Shown here piece after piece: positions 17,738-25,344 of a DNA stretch of 64,000 nucleotides. The notes below the pieces were generated by a model. It ran no database searches, was not told the origin of the DNA, and saw only the letters and a program-made list of their open reading frames with translations. Every line of letters starts with the position of its first letter. The first letter of the stretch is position 1. The translations under genes and the position numbers were made by a program. The stretch spans positions 124,001 to 188,000 of the forward strand of contig JAVBMY010000004.1 of assembly GCA_031551865.1 (NCBI GenBank). The letters are read 5' to 3'. The DNA comes from Rikenella sp031551865. GTDB taxonomy: Bacteria; Bacteroidota; Bacteroidia; Bacteroidales; Rikenellaceae.

Positions 17738-18526
17738 ATGCAAAAAGTCAAAGTCATCAAGATCGGCGGCAACGTGGTCGATAACCCCGAAGCGCTCGAC
17801 AAATTTCTAAAAGCATTCGCGGCGCTTGAGGGCGCCAAGGTGCTCGTGCACGGCGGCGGCAAGGTCGCCACGCAGATCGCCAAGGGCCTCGGTATCGAAA
17901 CCACCATGGTGGGCGGCCGCCGCGTCACCGACCTCGAAACGCTCCGGATCGTGACAATGGTCTATGCCGGGCTGATCAACAAAAACATCGTGGCCGCCCT
18001 GCAAGCCACCGGATGCTGCAACGCACTGGGCCTCTGCGGCGCCGACGGCGCGCTGATCGTCTCGAAACGCCGTGCCGCCACGCCCGTCGACTACGGCTAT
18101 GTGGGCGATCCCGTGAGCTTCAATGCCGACACCGCCTCGGCCCTGCTCGAAGCCGGACTGACCCCCGTCGTGGCTCCTATCACGATGAGCGACGCCGCAA
18201 ACGGCGAACTGCTCAACACCAATGCCGACACCGTGGCCCAAACCGTCGCCACCGGTATCGCCTCGGCCGGCTACGAAGTCGAACTCGTCTACTGCTTCGA
18301 AAAACGCGGCGTACTGCGCTCGGTCGACGACGACAACTCGGTCATATCCCACATCGACCGCACGGCCTACACCCGGCTCGTCGAAGACGGCATTGTCGAC
18401 GGCGGTATGCTCCCGAAACTCGAAAACGCCTTCGCCGCACTGGAAGCCGGGCTTTCCAGAGTGGTGATCTGCTCGGCCGACAACCTGCTCACCGAAGGCT
18501 ACGGCGGTACCACCATCACGCTGTAA
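17738..18526 (+). CDS. argB: Acetylglutamate (or succinylglutamate) kinase
   Basis: A 262-residue amino-acid kinase family enzyme that phosphorylates the gamma-carboxyl of an N-acylated glutamate in arginine synthesis. VIKIGGNVVDN and VLVHGGGKVATQIAKGLG are the ATP and substrate glycine loops, and LLNTNADTVAQTVA is the conserved C-terminal nucleotide block. Some Bacteroidota use N-succinyl rather than N-acetyl intermediates, so the acyl group is uncertain. It starts directly at the end of the TIR gene, so its native leader and promoter may have been displaced. birA follows after 32 bases. Confidence 0.93.
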   Translation: MQKVKVIKIGGNVVDNPEALDKFLKAFAALEGAKVLVHGGGKVATQIAKGLGIETTMVGGRRVTDLETLRIVTMVYAGLINKNIVAALQATGCCNALGLCGADGALIVSKRRAATPVDYGYVGDPVSFNADTASALLEAGLTPVVAPITMSDAANGELLNTNADTVAQTVATGIASAGYEVELVYCFEKRGVLRSVDDDNSVISHIDRTAYTRLVEDGIVDGGMLPKLENAFAALEAGLSRVVICSADNLLTEGYGGTTITL

Positions 18527-18558
18527 TCTCCCCCCGTCTGCAACCCGCCCGCAACAAG

Positions 18559-19371
18559 ATGAACTTCAACATCATACCCTTTGAAAGCGTCACTTCGACC
18601 AACGACGAGGCGATGGAAGGGTTCGTGGCAGGCCGATACAAAGAAGGAACCATCATCACCGCGCAGGAACAAACCGCAGGCCGGGGACAACGCGGGAACC
18701 AATGGCTCAGCGCCCCCGGCGAAAACCTGACCTTTTCGCTGGTCGTAGAGCCATGCCATATCCGCGCCGACCAACAGTTCCGCATCAGCGAAACCGCCGC
18801 TCTGGCCGCCTCGGACGCCATTCGGGTCTGCGGCATCGATTGCCGCATCAAATGGCCCAACGACCTCTACATCGGTGAACGCAAAACAGGCGGAATCCTC
18901 ATCGAACATACCCTGAACAGCGAATACCTGAGTGCCAGCATCATCGGCATCGGCATCAACATCGGACAACGAAGATTCGCCCCTGGACTGCCCAATCCCA
19001 CGTCGCTGGCACTGGAATCATACACCTCCCCATCCGCACAAAGGCACGGGGAAACACCGGGCAAACCGAAATGCGGCACGGTACCCGGCCCTGAGATCGG
19101 CCCGGGGGCCCTCGCACCCGGAGATATTCTCGCCTCATTCTGTACGGCCTTTGGGCGCCGTTACGGGCAAGAACCCGCCGCGCTGCATGCCGACTATATG
19201 GAAGCCCTCTGGCGTATCGGCGGATACCACCCTTACCGGGAACCTATAAGCGGAGCAATCTTTACCGCCGCTATCGAGGCCATCGACCCGAACACGGGAG
19301 AACTGACTCTCCGCACCGGATTAAATGCGCGTAAGAAGTTCTGGTTCAAAGAAATAGAGGCAGTCATATAA
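18559..19371 (+). CDS. birA: Biotin--[acetyl-CoA-carboxylase] ligase
   Basis: A 270-residue biotin protein ligase that attaches biotin to carboxylase carrier domains. The ATG at 18559 is chosen because the protein then begins with the family pattern (SVTSTNDEA); the frame is open far upstream into argB, but that part is non-coding. GRGQRGNQW binds biotinyl-AMP, and KWPNDLYIGERKTGGILIE is the second catalytic block. There is no N-terminal helix-turn-helix, so this is the non-regulatory group I form. An insert rich in proline and glycine at about residues 152-192 is unusual. Confidence 0.92.
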   Translation: MNFNIIPFESVTSTNDEAMEGFVAGRYKEGTIITAQEQTAGRGQRGNQWLSAPGENLTFSLVVEPCHIRADQQFRISETAALAASDAIRVCGIDCRIKWPNDLYIGERKTGGILIEHTLNSEYLSASIIGIGINIGQRRFAPGLPNPTSLALESYTSPSAQRHGETPGKPKCGTVPGPEIGPGALAPGDILASFCTAFGRRYGQEPAALHADYMEALWRIGGYHPYREPISGAIFTAAIEAIDPNTGELTLRTGLNARKKFWFKEIEAVI

Positions 19372-19562
19372 ACTTCCGTCGAACATATAGCAAGCCCTGT
19401 ATGGAATCTCCGGACAAAACACCCTCAAAACCTTTGGAGTAACCTCCGGACAAAGCCATTGCACCAATTCAGCATGGAAATAAAACCCACCTGCAAACAT
19501 GAGAAAACAAGCCACCCCCGCAAACGAGATCCTCAAACTTAAAACCACATAAACCAACGCCC

Positions 19563-20144
19563 ATGAAAACACCCGCACTGATCCTGACCGCCCTTTCCGC
19601 CACGCTACTCCTGAGCGGCTGCGGCGGCCCTAAGCCCTCCCAGGCCCAAACGGCTACCGACGACGCTTCGGCAGTAGCCATCAACCATCCGGATTGGCAA
19701 ACCTCCGAAAACGAAGAGTATTTTATCCAATACCCTGCCGATTGGACATTCAACAACGACGGCCCACTGGGTGCGAAATTCTTTGTTTTCGCCCCGCTTG
19801 ATTCCGACAAAGACACATTCCGGGAAAATGTCAACCTCAATGTAGAGAATTTGCAGGGACACGACATGGATCTAGGCCAGTACATAGAGATTGCGATAGA
19901 ACAGATCGGCAAGATAATCACCAATGTGCATCTAACCACCAATGAACGGATAGGTACGGGCGACCGGGAATACCACAAAGTCATCTACACCGGAAGCCTG
20001 GGGGAATACAACCTGCAATGGGAACAACACGTCCGGCTGGCGAACGGACAGGCTTACATATTGACTTTCTGCGCCGAACCGGATCAATTCGACAGCTACA
20101 AAAACACCTGGGAAGACATTGCAGCCACATTCCGGCTGAAATAG
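19563..20144 (+). CDS. PsbP-like lipoprotein
   Basis: A 193-residue lipoprotein. The signal sequence ends in LLSGC, with the lipidated cysteine at residue 20. The mature part resembles PsbP/DUF1795-type domains: an early YFIQYPADWTF strand pair, a central NLNVENLQG strand and a final AYILTFCAEPDQFDSYKNTWEDIAATFRL, which is the classic ending of this fold. Such proteins are envelope-associated, usually of unknown role. It stands alone, with a 191-base gap on its left that holds nothing obvious, and is followed by a bidirectional terminator. Confidence 0.75.
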   Translation: MKTPALILTALSATLLLSGCGGPKPSQAQTATDDASAVAINHPDWQTSENEEYFIQYPADWTFNNDGPLGAKFFVFAPLDSDKDTFRENVNLNVENLQGHDMDLGQYIEIAIEQIGKIITNVHLTTNERIGTGDREYHKVIYTGSLGEYNLQWEQHVRLANGQAYILTFCAEPDQFDSYKNTWEDIAATFRLK

Positions 20145-20213
20145 CAGGGCGATTCGCCCCCGCCTACCGTCCCCGGATACGCCCAAACGTTCACACCGGT
20201 CGGGCGTAAGAAA

Positions 20214-20247
20214 AATCCCCTGCGCGATGTGATTCGTGCAGGGGATT
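20214..20247. terminator. Bidirectional terminator between the PsbP-like gene and korB
   Basis: A 10-bp stem (20214-20223 with 20238-20247), extended inward by a few pairs, has T-rich flanks on both strands. It separates two convergent genes. Confidence 0.75.
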
Positions 20248-20304
20248 CTTGTATGTGCTTCGGATCGGCATTCCCGTGTGGCAGTGTACACGGGAACTTC
20301 CGGA

Positions 20305-21321
20305 TTATTTCACCTCCCAGGTCTGGCCGCTGTGCAGCAAGCCATCCATGTTGAAGATTTTGGCGCGGGAACGCACCTCGATCAGTTGGTCGCGCACGTT
20401 ATCGTCGTAGGTTTTGTCTTTTACCGCGCGGATCACACCGAGGGCCACAGGCATCTCGGGAGCCTTCATGTTCACCAGCATCATGTGGATGCCTGGGTTG
20501 GGTTCGTAAGCGTTATGTACCAACAGGTCGTTGCGGGTGATCCCTCCCTCGCCGATGGTCACGACTTTGAGCTTCAGGCCGTCGAGCACAAGCCCTTTGT
20601 TACGCTCGGCGCCGAAGATCATCGGTTCGCCATGGCGCAGGACAATGGTCATGTCCTCGCGACGCTCTTTCGCCAGAAACCCGTCATAGCATTTATCGTT
20701 GAAGATCACGCAGTTCTGGAGAATCTCGGTCACTGCCGCGCCGTCGTGGCAGGCCGAAGCTACGAGGCACTCTTTCGTAAGGTTCACATCCACATCAATC
20801 GATCGGGCGAAAAAAGTACCGCGCGCCCCGAGTACGATCTCGCCGGGCAGGAACGGGTGTTCCACAGTGCCGTAGGGCGAGGTTTTCGTCACCTTGCCGA
20901 GCGGCGAGGTGGGCGAATACTGCCCTTTCGTGAGCCCGTAGATCTGATTGTTGAACAACATGATGTTGATGTCGATGTTGCGGCGGATGGCGTGGATAAA
21001 GTGATTCCCGCCGATGGCGAGCGCGTCGCCGTCGCCCGTGGCCATCCAGACCGAAAGCGTGGGGTTGGCCACCTTGACGCCTGTGGCGATGGCGGCTGCC
21101 CGGCCGTGGATGCCGTGGAACCCGTAGGTCTGCATGTAGTAGGGAAAACGCGACGAACAACCGATGCCCGACACGAACGTGAATCGTTCATGGGTGTAGT
21201 TCAATGCCTCGGCCACCTCGGGCAACGCTTTGGTCACCGAGCTCAATATGGCGTGGTCGCCGCAGCCTGGGCACCACTTGACCTCCTGGTCGCTTTTGAA
21301 ATCCTGTGCTGTATATTTCAT
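20305..21321 (-). CDS. korB: 2-oxoglutarate:ferredoxin oxidoreductase, beta subunit
   Basis: A 338-residue thiamine-diphosphate subunit that exchanges 2-oxoglutarate plus CoA with succinyl-CoA, CO2 and reduced ferredoxin. WCPGCGDHAIL near residue 16 holds cluster ligands, and GDGDALAIGGNHFIHAIRRN is the ThDP/Mg motif with the expected NNQIYGLTKGQ following. The TSPYG segment fits the KorB group rather than pyruvate enzymes. It lies 18 bases downstream of korA. A small KorD ferredoxin subunit is not present, so the cluster chain is presumably carried by KorB and a separate ferredoxin. Confidence 0.93.
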   Translation of the reverse strand: MKYTAQDFKSDQEVKWCPGCGDHAILSSVTKALPEVAEALNYTHERFTFVSGIGCSSRFPYYMQTYGFHGIHGRAAAIATGVKVANPTLSVWMATGDGDALAIGGNHFIHAIRRNIDINIMLFNNQIYGLTKGQYSPTSPLGKVTKTSPYGTVEHPFLPGEIVLGARGTFFARSIDVDVNLTKECLVASACHDGAAVTEILQNCVIFNDKCYDGFLAKERREDMTIVLRHGEPMIFGAERNKGLVLDGLKLKVVTIGEGGITRNDLLVHNAYEPNPGIHMMLVNMKAPEMPVALGVIRAVKDKTYDDNVRDQLIEVRSRAKIFNMDGLLHSGQTWEVK

Positions 21322-21339
21322 AATCTTCGCGGGCTTTGG

Positions 21340-23175
21340 CTATTTTTTCAGCAGTTCGGAAAAATGCTGCGTGAGTTCGATGGTCGTGAAGGGCAAACCC
21401 TGCACTTTATTGTATTGCAGGAAGTCATGCTGCTGAAGATTCATCCGAAGGTAATTGGAAAGCTGCCCCATGTTCAGTTCGCAGACCACGATCTTTTTGA
21501 ACTTAGGCAGAATCTTGTCGAGACCCTTCGGGAGCGGGTTAATCAGGCCTATGTGGCAATGCGATACGCTTTGGCCTTGGGTACGCAAGGCATCGACGGC
21601 CGTGCGGAGTTGCCCGTAAGTGCCGCCCCATCCGATCACGAGCAGGTCGCCCGACTTGTCCCCGTACACTTCCTGCGCCGGCATGAATTCGGCCACGCGG
21701 GCCACTTTCTCGGCCCGGATTTCGACCATTTTCTGGTGATTCAAAGGATCGTGCGACACGGAACCTTTCACAAAATCTTTTTCGAGACCACCCACGCGGT
21801 GTTCGAGCCCGGGGCTGCCGGGCAGCGCCCACGAACGGGCCAGCCGTTCGGCATCGCGCTTGTAGGGCAGGTAGCCGCCGTCGGGGCGCTCGGTCACGAT
21901 GGGCGGCACGATTTCGGGATAGTCGGCCATCGCAGGGATGCGCCACGCCTCGCTGCCGTTGGCGATATAGCCGTCGGAGAGCAACAGCACGGGGGTCATG
22001 TGTTCGAGGGTGATTTTCGCGGCCTGGAACGCGGCATCGAAGCATTGCGAAGGGGTCGAGGCAGCCATCACCACCATCGGGCACTCGCCGTTGCGCCCCC
22101 AGAGGGCCTGGTAGAGGTCGGACTGTTCGGTCTTGGTCGGGAGCCCGGTCGAAGGGCCGCCACGTTGCACATTGACAATCACCAAGGGAAGTTCGGTCAT
22201 CACTGCCAGCCCTAAAGCTTCGGATTTCAGCGACAGGCCGGGGCCCGAGGTGGTAGTCACGGCCAGGTTTCCGGCAAACGAAGCTCCGATGGCGGTGCAG
22301 ATACCGGCGATCTCGTCTTCAACCTGCAGGGTCTTCACACCTAAGCCTTTGTGCTTGGCCAATTCTTCGAGGATCGACGTGGCGGGGGTGATGGGATACG
22401 AGCCGCAGAAGAGCGGGCGCCCCGATTTTTCGCTGGCGGCCATCAGGCCCCACGCGATCGCCTGGTTACCGGCAATGGTGCGGTAAGTTCCTTTGGTAAG
22501 TTTGGCCGGAGCGATATTATACGTAGTCGCAAAGGCGTGGGTGTTGGCTCCGTAGTTGTAGCCAGCCTTCAGTACCAGCGTGTTGGCGGCGGCCAGTTCG
22601 GGTTTCCTGGCGAATTTGCGTTCGAGGTATTTTTCGACGTACTCGGTCGACTTGTCGTAGAGGTACAGACAAAGGCCAAGGGCGAACATGTTGCGGCACT
22701 TATTGACGCTCTTGGCATCGAGCCCGCTTTCGGCCAGCGCGTCGCGGGTCATCGAGGTCACCGGAGCCATGATCACGTTGTAGCCTTCGCTCAGACCCAG
22801 TTCCACGAACGGGTCGGCGGTTTTGAAGCCGGCCTTTTCGACGTTCTTTTCGGAGAAATTGTCGACGTCGCACACCACGGTGCCACCGGGCTTCAACCAT
22901 TGACAGTTGGCCTTCAGGGCCGCCGGGTTCATGGCTACGAGCAGGTCGCAATAGTCGCCCGAGGTGAGCATCTTGTCGCTGCCGATGTGTACCTGAAAGC
23001 CCGACACGCCGGAGATCGTGCCCTGCGGAGCGCGTATCTCGGCCGGGAAGTCGGGAAAAGTGGAGATGCTGTTGCCGGCCAGAGCGGCCGTGTCGCTGAA
23101 GAGGGTGCCTACGAGCTGCATGCCGTCGCCCGAGTCACCCGAGAATCGGATAACGATGTCTGTTGCTTGTTGCAT
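21340..23175 (-). CDS. korA: 2-oxoglutarate:ferredoxin oxidoreductase, fused gamma-alpha subunit
   Basis: A 611-residue fusion. The N-terminal gamma domain (about 1-190) begins IRFSGDSGDGMQLVG, and the alpha domain after about residue 200 contains GNQAIAWGLMAASEKSGRP, the SYPITPATSILEEL block and TTSGPGLSLKSEALGLAVM. This is the usual 2-oxoglutarate/2-oxoacid architecture in Bacteroidota. The ATG at 23175 is preferred to one 18 codons upstream because the family starts at MQQATDIVIRFSG. With korB it links the oxidative TCA arm (acn, icd, gltA elsewhere in the window) to ferredoxin and so to Rnf. Confidence 0.94.
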   Translation of the reverse strand: MQQATDIVIRFSGDSGDGMQLVGTLFSDTAALAGNSISTFPDFPAEIRAPQGTISGVSGFQVHIGSDKMLTSGDYCDLLVAMNPAALKANCQWLKPGGTVVCDVDNFSEKNVEKAGFKTADPFVELGLSEGYNVIMAPVTSMTRDALAESGLDAKSVNKCRNMFALGLCLYLYDKSTEYVEKYLERKFARKPELAAANTLVLKAGYNYGANTHAFATTYNIAPAKLTKGTYRTIAGNQAIAWGLMAASEKSGRPLFCGSYPITPATSILEELAKHKGLGVKTLQVEDEIAGICTAIGASFAGNLAVTTTSGPGLSLKSEALGLAVMTELPLVIVNVQRGGPSTGLPTKTEQSDLYQALWGRNGECPMVVMAASTPSQCFDAAFQAAKITLEHMTPVLLLSDGYIANGSEAWRIPAMADYPEIVPPIVTERPDGGYLPYKRDAERLARSWALPGSPGLEHRVGGLEKDFVKGSVSHDPLNHQKMVEIRAEKVARVAEFMPAQEVYGDKSGDLLVIGWGGTYGQLRTAVDALRTQGQSVSHCHIGLINPLPKGLDKILPKFKKIVVCELNMGQLSNYLRMNLQQHDFLQYNKVQGLPFTTIELTQHFSELLKK

Positions 23176-23226
23176 AAAGGGTTCCCGCCGGAGCTTGGAT
23201 GATCGCCGGAGCGGAAAATCAGAGCA

Positions 23227-23234
23227 CAAATATG
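23227..23234 (-). promoter_or_regulatory. Possible -7 element of korAB
   Basis: CATATTTG on the minus strand matches TAnnTTTG at seven of eight positions and lies about 50 bases before the korA start. No -33 match is seen, so the call is weak. Confidence 0.3.
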
Positions 23235-23296
23235 GGCAATCTTTTCGGATTTACCACGAGAAAAATACCTCTCTTTCGGTCAGTTCTTAAAAGCTA

Positions 23297-23343
23297 ACGA
23301 AGCAATCCTCCGTTGTTGTCTGAGAACGGGAAGATTGCTTCGT
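23297..23343. repeat. 11-bp inverted repeat at a dispersed element
   Basis: Arms 23297-23307 and 23333-23343 are perfect complements around a 25-base loop. The right arm is also the end of a GTCATT-type dispersed repeat (23333-23368). The gap 23176-23470 otherwise has only this, the weak promoter and the longer hairpin beside it. Confidence 0.6.
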
Positions 23344-23368
23344 CGCATTTTATGCTCCTCGCAATGAC
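23333..23368 (-). repeat. Dispersed GTCATTGCGAGGA-type repeat, copy 1
   Basis: Read on the minus strand, this runs from GTCATTGCGAGGAGC to GACGAAGCAATC. Related copies occur at 40656-40692, 43084-43120 and 55651-55685, all between genes. Confidence 0.65.
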
Positions 23369-23381
23369 AGGATAAAACAAG

Positions 23382-23464
23382 TGTCAACCTGAACGTAGTA
23401 GGATGTATCTCGGGTAGAGCTTATTTCTCGGCCGATAGCCTTCACTACCACGTTCAGATTGACA
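23382..23464. repeat. Long imperfect hairpin of the TCAACCTGAACG repeat type
   Basis: Arms 23382-23401 and 23445-23464 pair at 18 of 20 positions around a 43-base loop. It ends seven bases from the stop codon of the DHOD-like gene on the minus strand and may also act as its terminator. A related single arm is at 60838-60865. Confidence 0.7.
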
Positions 23465-23470
23465 TCTTGA

Positions 23471-24451
23471 TTATTCGTGCTGCGAGAAGTGGCGCATGAA
23501 CTGGGTGCGCTCGTAGAGGGCGGGGTTTTCGAGTTTCTTGGCGTTCAGCTTACCGCGGAAGTCGGCCACCGAGGCGAACTCGTGGCGAGCCATCCACTCC
23601 TGTACAAAGCTGTTGAGGGCGGCGATCTCGCCTACCCCTTTTTCATACAGGACACTGGCTACTTCGACGGCTGCGGCTCCGGCAAGCAACGCCTTCACGA
23701 CATCTTCGCCGGTATGGACACCGGTCGACACGGCCACGTCGATCAGCGGCAGGGCGCCGTTCACCAGGCCTGTCCAGCGGAGCACGTTCGAAAGTTCAGA
23801 ACGGTGGCTGAAGATACGGCTCGTGCCGATCGCCAACTGCTCGATGTCGATGTCGAACGGATAGAGGCGATTAAACATCACCACGCCCTGCGTGTTGCGG
23901 TAGTAGAGCTCGCGCACCACCGAGAGCGGGTTGGTGAACCCGGGCGCCAGCTTCACGGCCAGCGGGATGGTAACGGCATCGCGCACCTGCTCGACAATGG
24001 TCAAGTAGCGTTTCTCGACGGCGGCGGCTTCCAGCTCCTTGTCGGTGGGCATTAGGAAAATATTGAGCTCGATGGCGTCGGCCCCGGCGGTTTCGATCAC
24101 CCGGGCGAATTCGACCCACTGCCCGGCTTCGCGGCAATTGATGCTGGCGATCACCGGGATCGCGCATTCGCGTTTGGCCTGCTGGATCATGGCGATGTAT
24201 TCCGAGAGGTTGTTCTCCGACACGTAGGAACGGATGTAGTCGGCGGCCTCGGGGTAGTCGCTGTAACTGTCGATGTGAGCGATCTCGCTTTGGATCTGCT
24301 CTTCGAAAATGGATTTCAGCACCACGGCGCCCGCACCTGCGGCTTCGGCTTTTTTGATCCCGGCCAGGGTAGAGGTCAGGCCGCTGCTGCTTACGATCAC
24401 GGGGCTCTTGAGCTTCAGGCCGAGGTATTGGGTTTCGATGGAATGTGACAT
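23471..24451 (-). CDS. Dihydroorotate dehydrogenase-like flavoprotein
   Basis: A 326-residue FMN TIM-barrel protein related to class 1 dihydroorotate dehydrogenases. LGLKLKSPVIVSSSGLT begins the barrel, IASINCREAGQWVEFARVIE and ADAIELNIF follow, IPLAVKLAPGFTN carries the FMN-contacting lysine, and VSTGVHTGEDVVKALLAGAAAVEVASV is the phosphate-binding end. Compared with PyrD, the active-site nucleophile region is altered, and this group is annotated DHOD-like. It may act on another dihydropyrimidine or dihydro-heterocycle. It is 115 bases downstream of yggS on the same strand. Confidence 0.82.
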   Translation of the reverse strand: MSHSIETQYLGLKLKSPVIVSSSGLTSTLAGIKKAEAAGAGAVVLKSIFEEQIQSEIAHIDSYSDYPEAADYIRSYVSENNLSEYIAMIQQAKRECAIPVIASINCREAGQWVEFARVIETAGADAIELNIFLMPTDKELEAAAVEKRYLTIVEQVRDAVTIPLAVKLAPGFTNPLSVVRELYYRNTQGVVMFNRLYPFDIDIEQLAIGTSRIFSHRSELSNVLRWTGLVNGALPLIDVAVSTGVHTGEDVVKALLAGAAAVEVASVLYEKGVGEIAALNSFVQEWMARHEFASVADFRGKLNAKKLENPALYERTQFMRHFSQHE

Positions 24452-24566
24452 ATGGATTGGGGTATTTGTTCGGGTTAAAGTTGTTTAATAGACTGATTTT
24501 AATTCGCCGTTCTCAGGTTCGGCAAAGCCCACAACACGGGGCGAATTTGCTGATGACCGGAACAGG

Positions 24567-25223
24567 TCAACGCTGCCCGAAAATATCGGTGCCGATGCGC
24601 ACCATCGTGGAACCGTGCTCGACAGCCAGCCGCCAGTCGGCCGACATGCCCATCGACAGGGTGTCCATGTGGGGCGCCACCTGCGCACGGAGCGATTCGT
24701 AGAGCGATTGCAGGAGCGCGAATTCGCAACTGACCTGCGTGGCATCGTCGGTCAAGGTGCCCATGCCCATCAGGCCGCGCACCCGTATGCCTTTATAAGG
24801 GCCGAAGGCACCCGCACCGATCAGTTCGGTGATTTCGAGCGGAGAAAAACCCTGCTTGGTCTGTTCGCGGGCAATATGTACCTGCAAAAGTACGTCTATA
24901 CAACGGGCACAGGCCAGCGCTTGGCGGCTGATGGCTTCGGCCAGGCGCAACGAATCGACCGAATGGATCAACGACACGAACGGCGCGATAAGTTTCACCT
25001 TATTGGTCTGCAGGTGGCCGATCATGTGCCACTCGATATCCTTGGGCAGAGAGGCTTGTTTGGCGGCCAACTCCTGGGGGCGGCTTTCGCCGAACAGGCG
25101 CTGCCCTGCCCCGTAAGCCTCCTGAATGGCTCCCAAAGGCTGGTATTTCGACACGGCGATCAACTGAACCCCTCGCGGGAGCTCGTCCAGAAACTTATGC
25201 AGATTTTCGCGTATCATATTCAT
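24567..25223 (-). CDS. YggS-family PLP homeostasis protein
   Basis: A 218-residue single-domain fold III PLP protein involved in pyridoxal phosphate balance. The PLP lysine is in LIAVSKYQPLGAI, and FGESRPQELAAKQASLP, IEWHMIGHLQTNKVK and LSMGMSADWRLAVEHGSTMVRIGT are the conserved blocks. The start at 25223 is used because the family begins with a short helix (MIRENLHKFL); a start two codons later is equally possible. No catalytic reaction is established for the family. Confidence 0.92.
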   Translation of the reverse strand: MNMIRENLHKFLDELPRGVQLIAVSKYQPLGAIQEAYGAGQRLFGESRPQELAAKQASLPKDIEWHMIGHLQTNKVKLIAPFVSLIHSVDSLRLAEAISRQALACARCIDVLLQVHIAREQTKQGFSPLEITELIGAGAFGPYKGIRVRGLMGMGTLTDDATQVSCEFALLQSLYESLRAQVAPHMDTLSMGMSADWRLAVEHGSTMVRIGTDIFGQR

Positions 25224-25259
25224 TGAAAGCCACAGGGCGGTAAAATCCCCGGAATTGTC

Positions 25260-25267
25260 TATATTTG
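25260..25267 (+). promoter_or_regulatory. -7 element for the C69 dipeptidase gene
   Basis: TATATTTG matches TAnnTTTG exactly and would place the transcript start about 70 bases before the ATG at 25345. No clear -33 TTTG is present. Confidence 0.4.
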
Positions 25268-25344
25268 TCTTTCGTGCTTCCGGTCGTCCGATACGGCAAC
25301 AACCGCACCAAACCGAAAAACGCAAACAAATTTACCCAATAGTA

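Noticed and set aside
20236..22215. 659-codon plus-strand frame opposite korAB
   Set aside because: Antisense to two clear genes, low-complexity composition rich in His, Arg and Val, no start signal or domain.
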